Source: an uncultured Clostridia bacterium
GTDB taxonomy: Bacteria; Bacillota; Clostridia; TANB77; CAG-508
Reading direction: 5' to 3'
NCBI GenBank assembly: GCA_934121925.1
Contig: CAKOVK010000027.1
Coordinates: forward strand, 1-15,628
DNA: 15,628 bases
In this document: positions 15,088 through 15,628 of the stretch, one piece after another
How positions within the stretch are numbered: the first letter of the stretch is position 1
Layout of the letters: every line of letters starts with the position of its first letter
Position numbers and translations under genes: made by a program
Notes under the pieces: model-generated
Databases searched by the model: none
Told to the model about the DNA's origin: nothing
Seen by the model: only the letters and a program-made list of their open reading frames with translations

Positions 15088-15118
15088 AAAAAAATTGACC
15101 TATATGGTCAATTTTTTT
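15088..15118. terminator. Bidirectional terminator between the ger operon and secG
   Basis: A perfect 13-bp stem (15088-15100 with 15106-15118) has a 5-base TATAT loop and seven A/T pairs at its base, usable in both directions. It lies between convergent transcription units. Confidence 0.85.
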
Positions 15119-15140
15119 ATATTCTATAATTGCTTTGTTC

Positions 15141-15389
15141 TTACATCATATATAATATTCCTAAAGCAATTGTTAATATTACGAATGTTATAGCAAGTAT
15201 TATAGTTAATCTTTTAAGCATTCCTTCTTTAGTTCTTCCTTTATTCTTCTCATAAAAACTTGATGAACTTCCTCCTACTATTGCTCCTGAAGCACCTTCA
15301 TCATCTTTAGATTGCATTAAACAAATTACTATTAATACTAAACAATTTATTACATAAAGTACAGTTACTATTCCTTTTAATATATCCAC
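15141..15389 (-). CDS. secG: SecG, preprotein translocase subunit
   Basis: SecG is the small accessory subunit of the SecYEG channel. The 82-residue product has two membrane helices (TVLYVINCLVLIVICLMQ and RLTIILAITFVILTIALGIL) flanking the conserved cytoplasmic loop SKDDEGASGAIVGGSSSSFY, the GxSGA-GG hallmark. The start is GTG 15389 with GGAGGT (15398-15403) 8 bases upstream. It has its own promoter and terminator and is not linked here to the eno or rnr genes often found nearby in Firmicutes. Confidence 0.95.
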   Translation of the reverse strand: MDILKGIVTVLYVINCLVLIVICLMQSKDDEGASGAIVGGSSSSFYEKNKGRTKEGMLKRLTIILAITFVILTIALGILYMM

Positions 15390-15423
15390 TTTAAACTACC
15401 TCCAAATTAATTTCGACTTATAC

Positions 15424-15452
15424 ATTTTAGCATATCCATATACAAATTGCAA
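15424..15452 (-). promoter_or_regulatory. secG promoter
   Basis: On the minus strand TTGCAA (15447-15452) is 17 bases from TAAAAT (15424-15429), with an extended -10 TGC before it. Confidence 0.7.
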
Positions 15453-15482
15453 GATTTTTTTATTTATATATTTTGGTTAATT

Positions 15483-15514
15483 AATATGCAAATTGTAATT
15501 TGCATATTTTTTTA
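15483..15514 (+). terminator. Perfect palindrome followed by a T-run
   Basis: AATATGCAAATT (15483-15494) and its exact complement (15497-15508) are separated by GT, then TTTTTTATTT. It has terminator form on the plus strand, but no plus-strand gene precedes it, so it may be a remnant or a protein-binding palindrome. Confidence 0.4.
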
Positions 15515-15566
15515 TTTGCTCTATGTTAAACGGATTATAAATTTAAACCGTCTCATTCTTTGTCGG

Positions 15567-15628
15567 ATTAATGAAAAATTTATTTTTCATTAATTTGTTC
15601 AAAGATAACACTATTAATTTTTACAAAC
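15567..15628 (-). other. Possible 3' end of a leftward gene entering from the right edge
   Basis: One minus-strand frame is open from the window edge to TAA at 15580-15582, giving FVKINSVIFEQINEK. A perfect 12-bp hairpin (15567-15578 with 15583-15594) overlaps this stop, as terminators do for two other genes here. Fifteen codons are too few to identify it. Confidence 0.25.

Noticed and set aside
1..15628. tRNA, rRNA, CRISPR array, transposase or phage genes
   Set aside because: None was seen on either strand; the only mobile-like signals are short palindromic repeats.

Overview
The window looks like chromosome from a low-GC, endospore-forming Firmicute, most likely an uncultured Clostridia lineage. 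The DNA is very AT-rich, Shine-Dalgarno sites are strong (AAGGAGG type), and it carries spoVT, a gerA-type germinant-receptor operon, the ctsR-mcsA-mcsB-clpC operon and secG.

Layout, left to right. spoVT (+) is followed by a structured intergenic element and a stand-alone HD-GYP protein (+). This converges on a NifS/IscS-type cysteine desulfurase (-), through a terminator that overlaps both gene ends. Next come a small membrane-anchored protein of unknown function (-) and a cation diffusion facilitator (+). A 5'-truncated spoIIID remnant (-) sits against the end of the heat-shock operon, which is transcribed leftwards (ctsR, mcsA, mcsB, clpC) from a promoter with a perfect CtsR operator. A prepilin-like secreted protein (-) diverges from the spore germination operon (+): A, B and C subunits plus a small two-helix membrane protein resembling a D subunit. 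secG (-) closes the window.

Main observation. Five of the fifteen genes (spoVT, the CDF transporter, the prepilin-like gene, gerA-A and gerA-C) are split by a +1 frameshift, and all five breaks have the same form. A single extra C stands directly before a GGA or GGT glycine codon, creating an in-frame CGG. Dropping that C restores family-typical sequence, with Gly at the expected place. I found no in-frame CGG read as Arg in any intact gene here; CGG otherwise appears only across codon boundaries (NNC GGN or NCG GNN). The simplest biological reading is that CGG is no longer decoded as arginine and instead acts as a general +1 frameshift signal (skip C, read GGN as Gly), or equivalently that CGGN is a four-base glycine codon. 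A systematic assembly artefact is the main alternative. The only in-frame CGG that fits Arg lies in the more GC-rich, truncated spoIIID remnant, which is probably not expressed or is foreign.

A second unexplained structure is a dispersed hairpin-plus-tail element. It occurs three times, each time immediately downstream of a stop codon (spoVT, mcsA, the ger D-like gene) and in the orientation of that gene. Compensatory base changes in its stem suggest a selected RNA structure.
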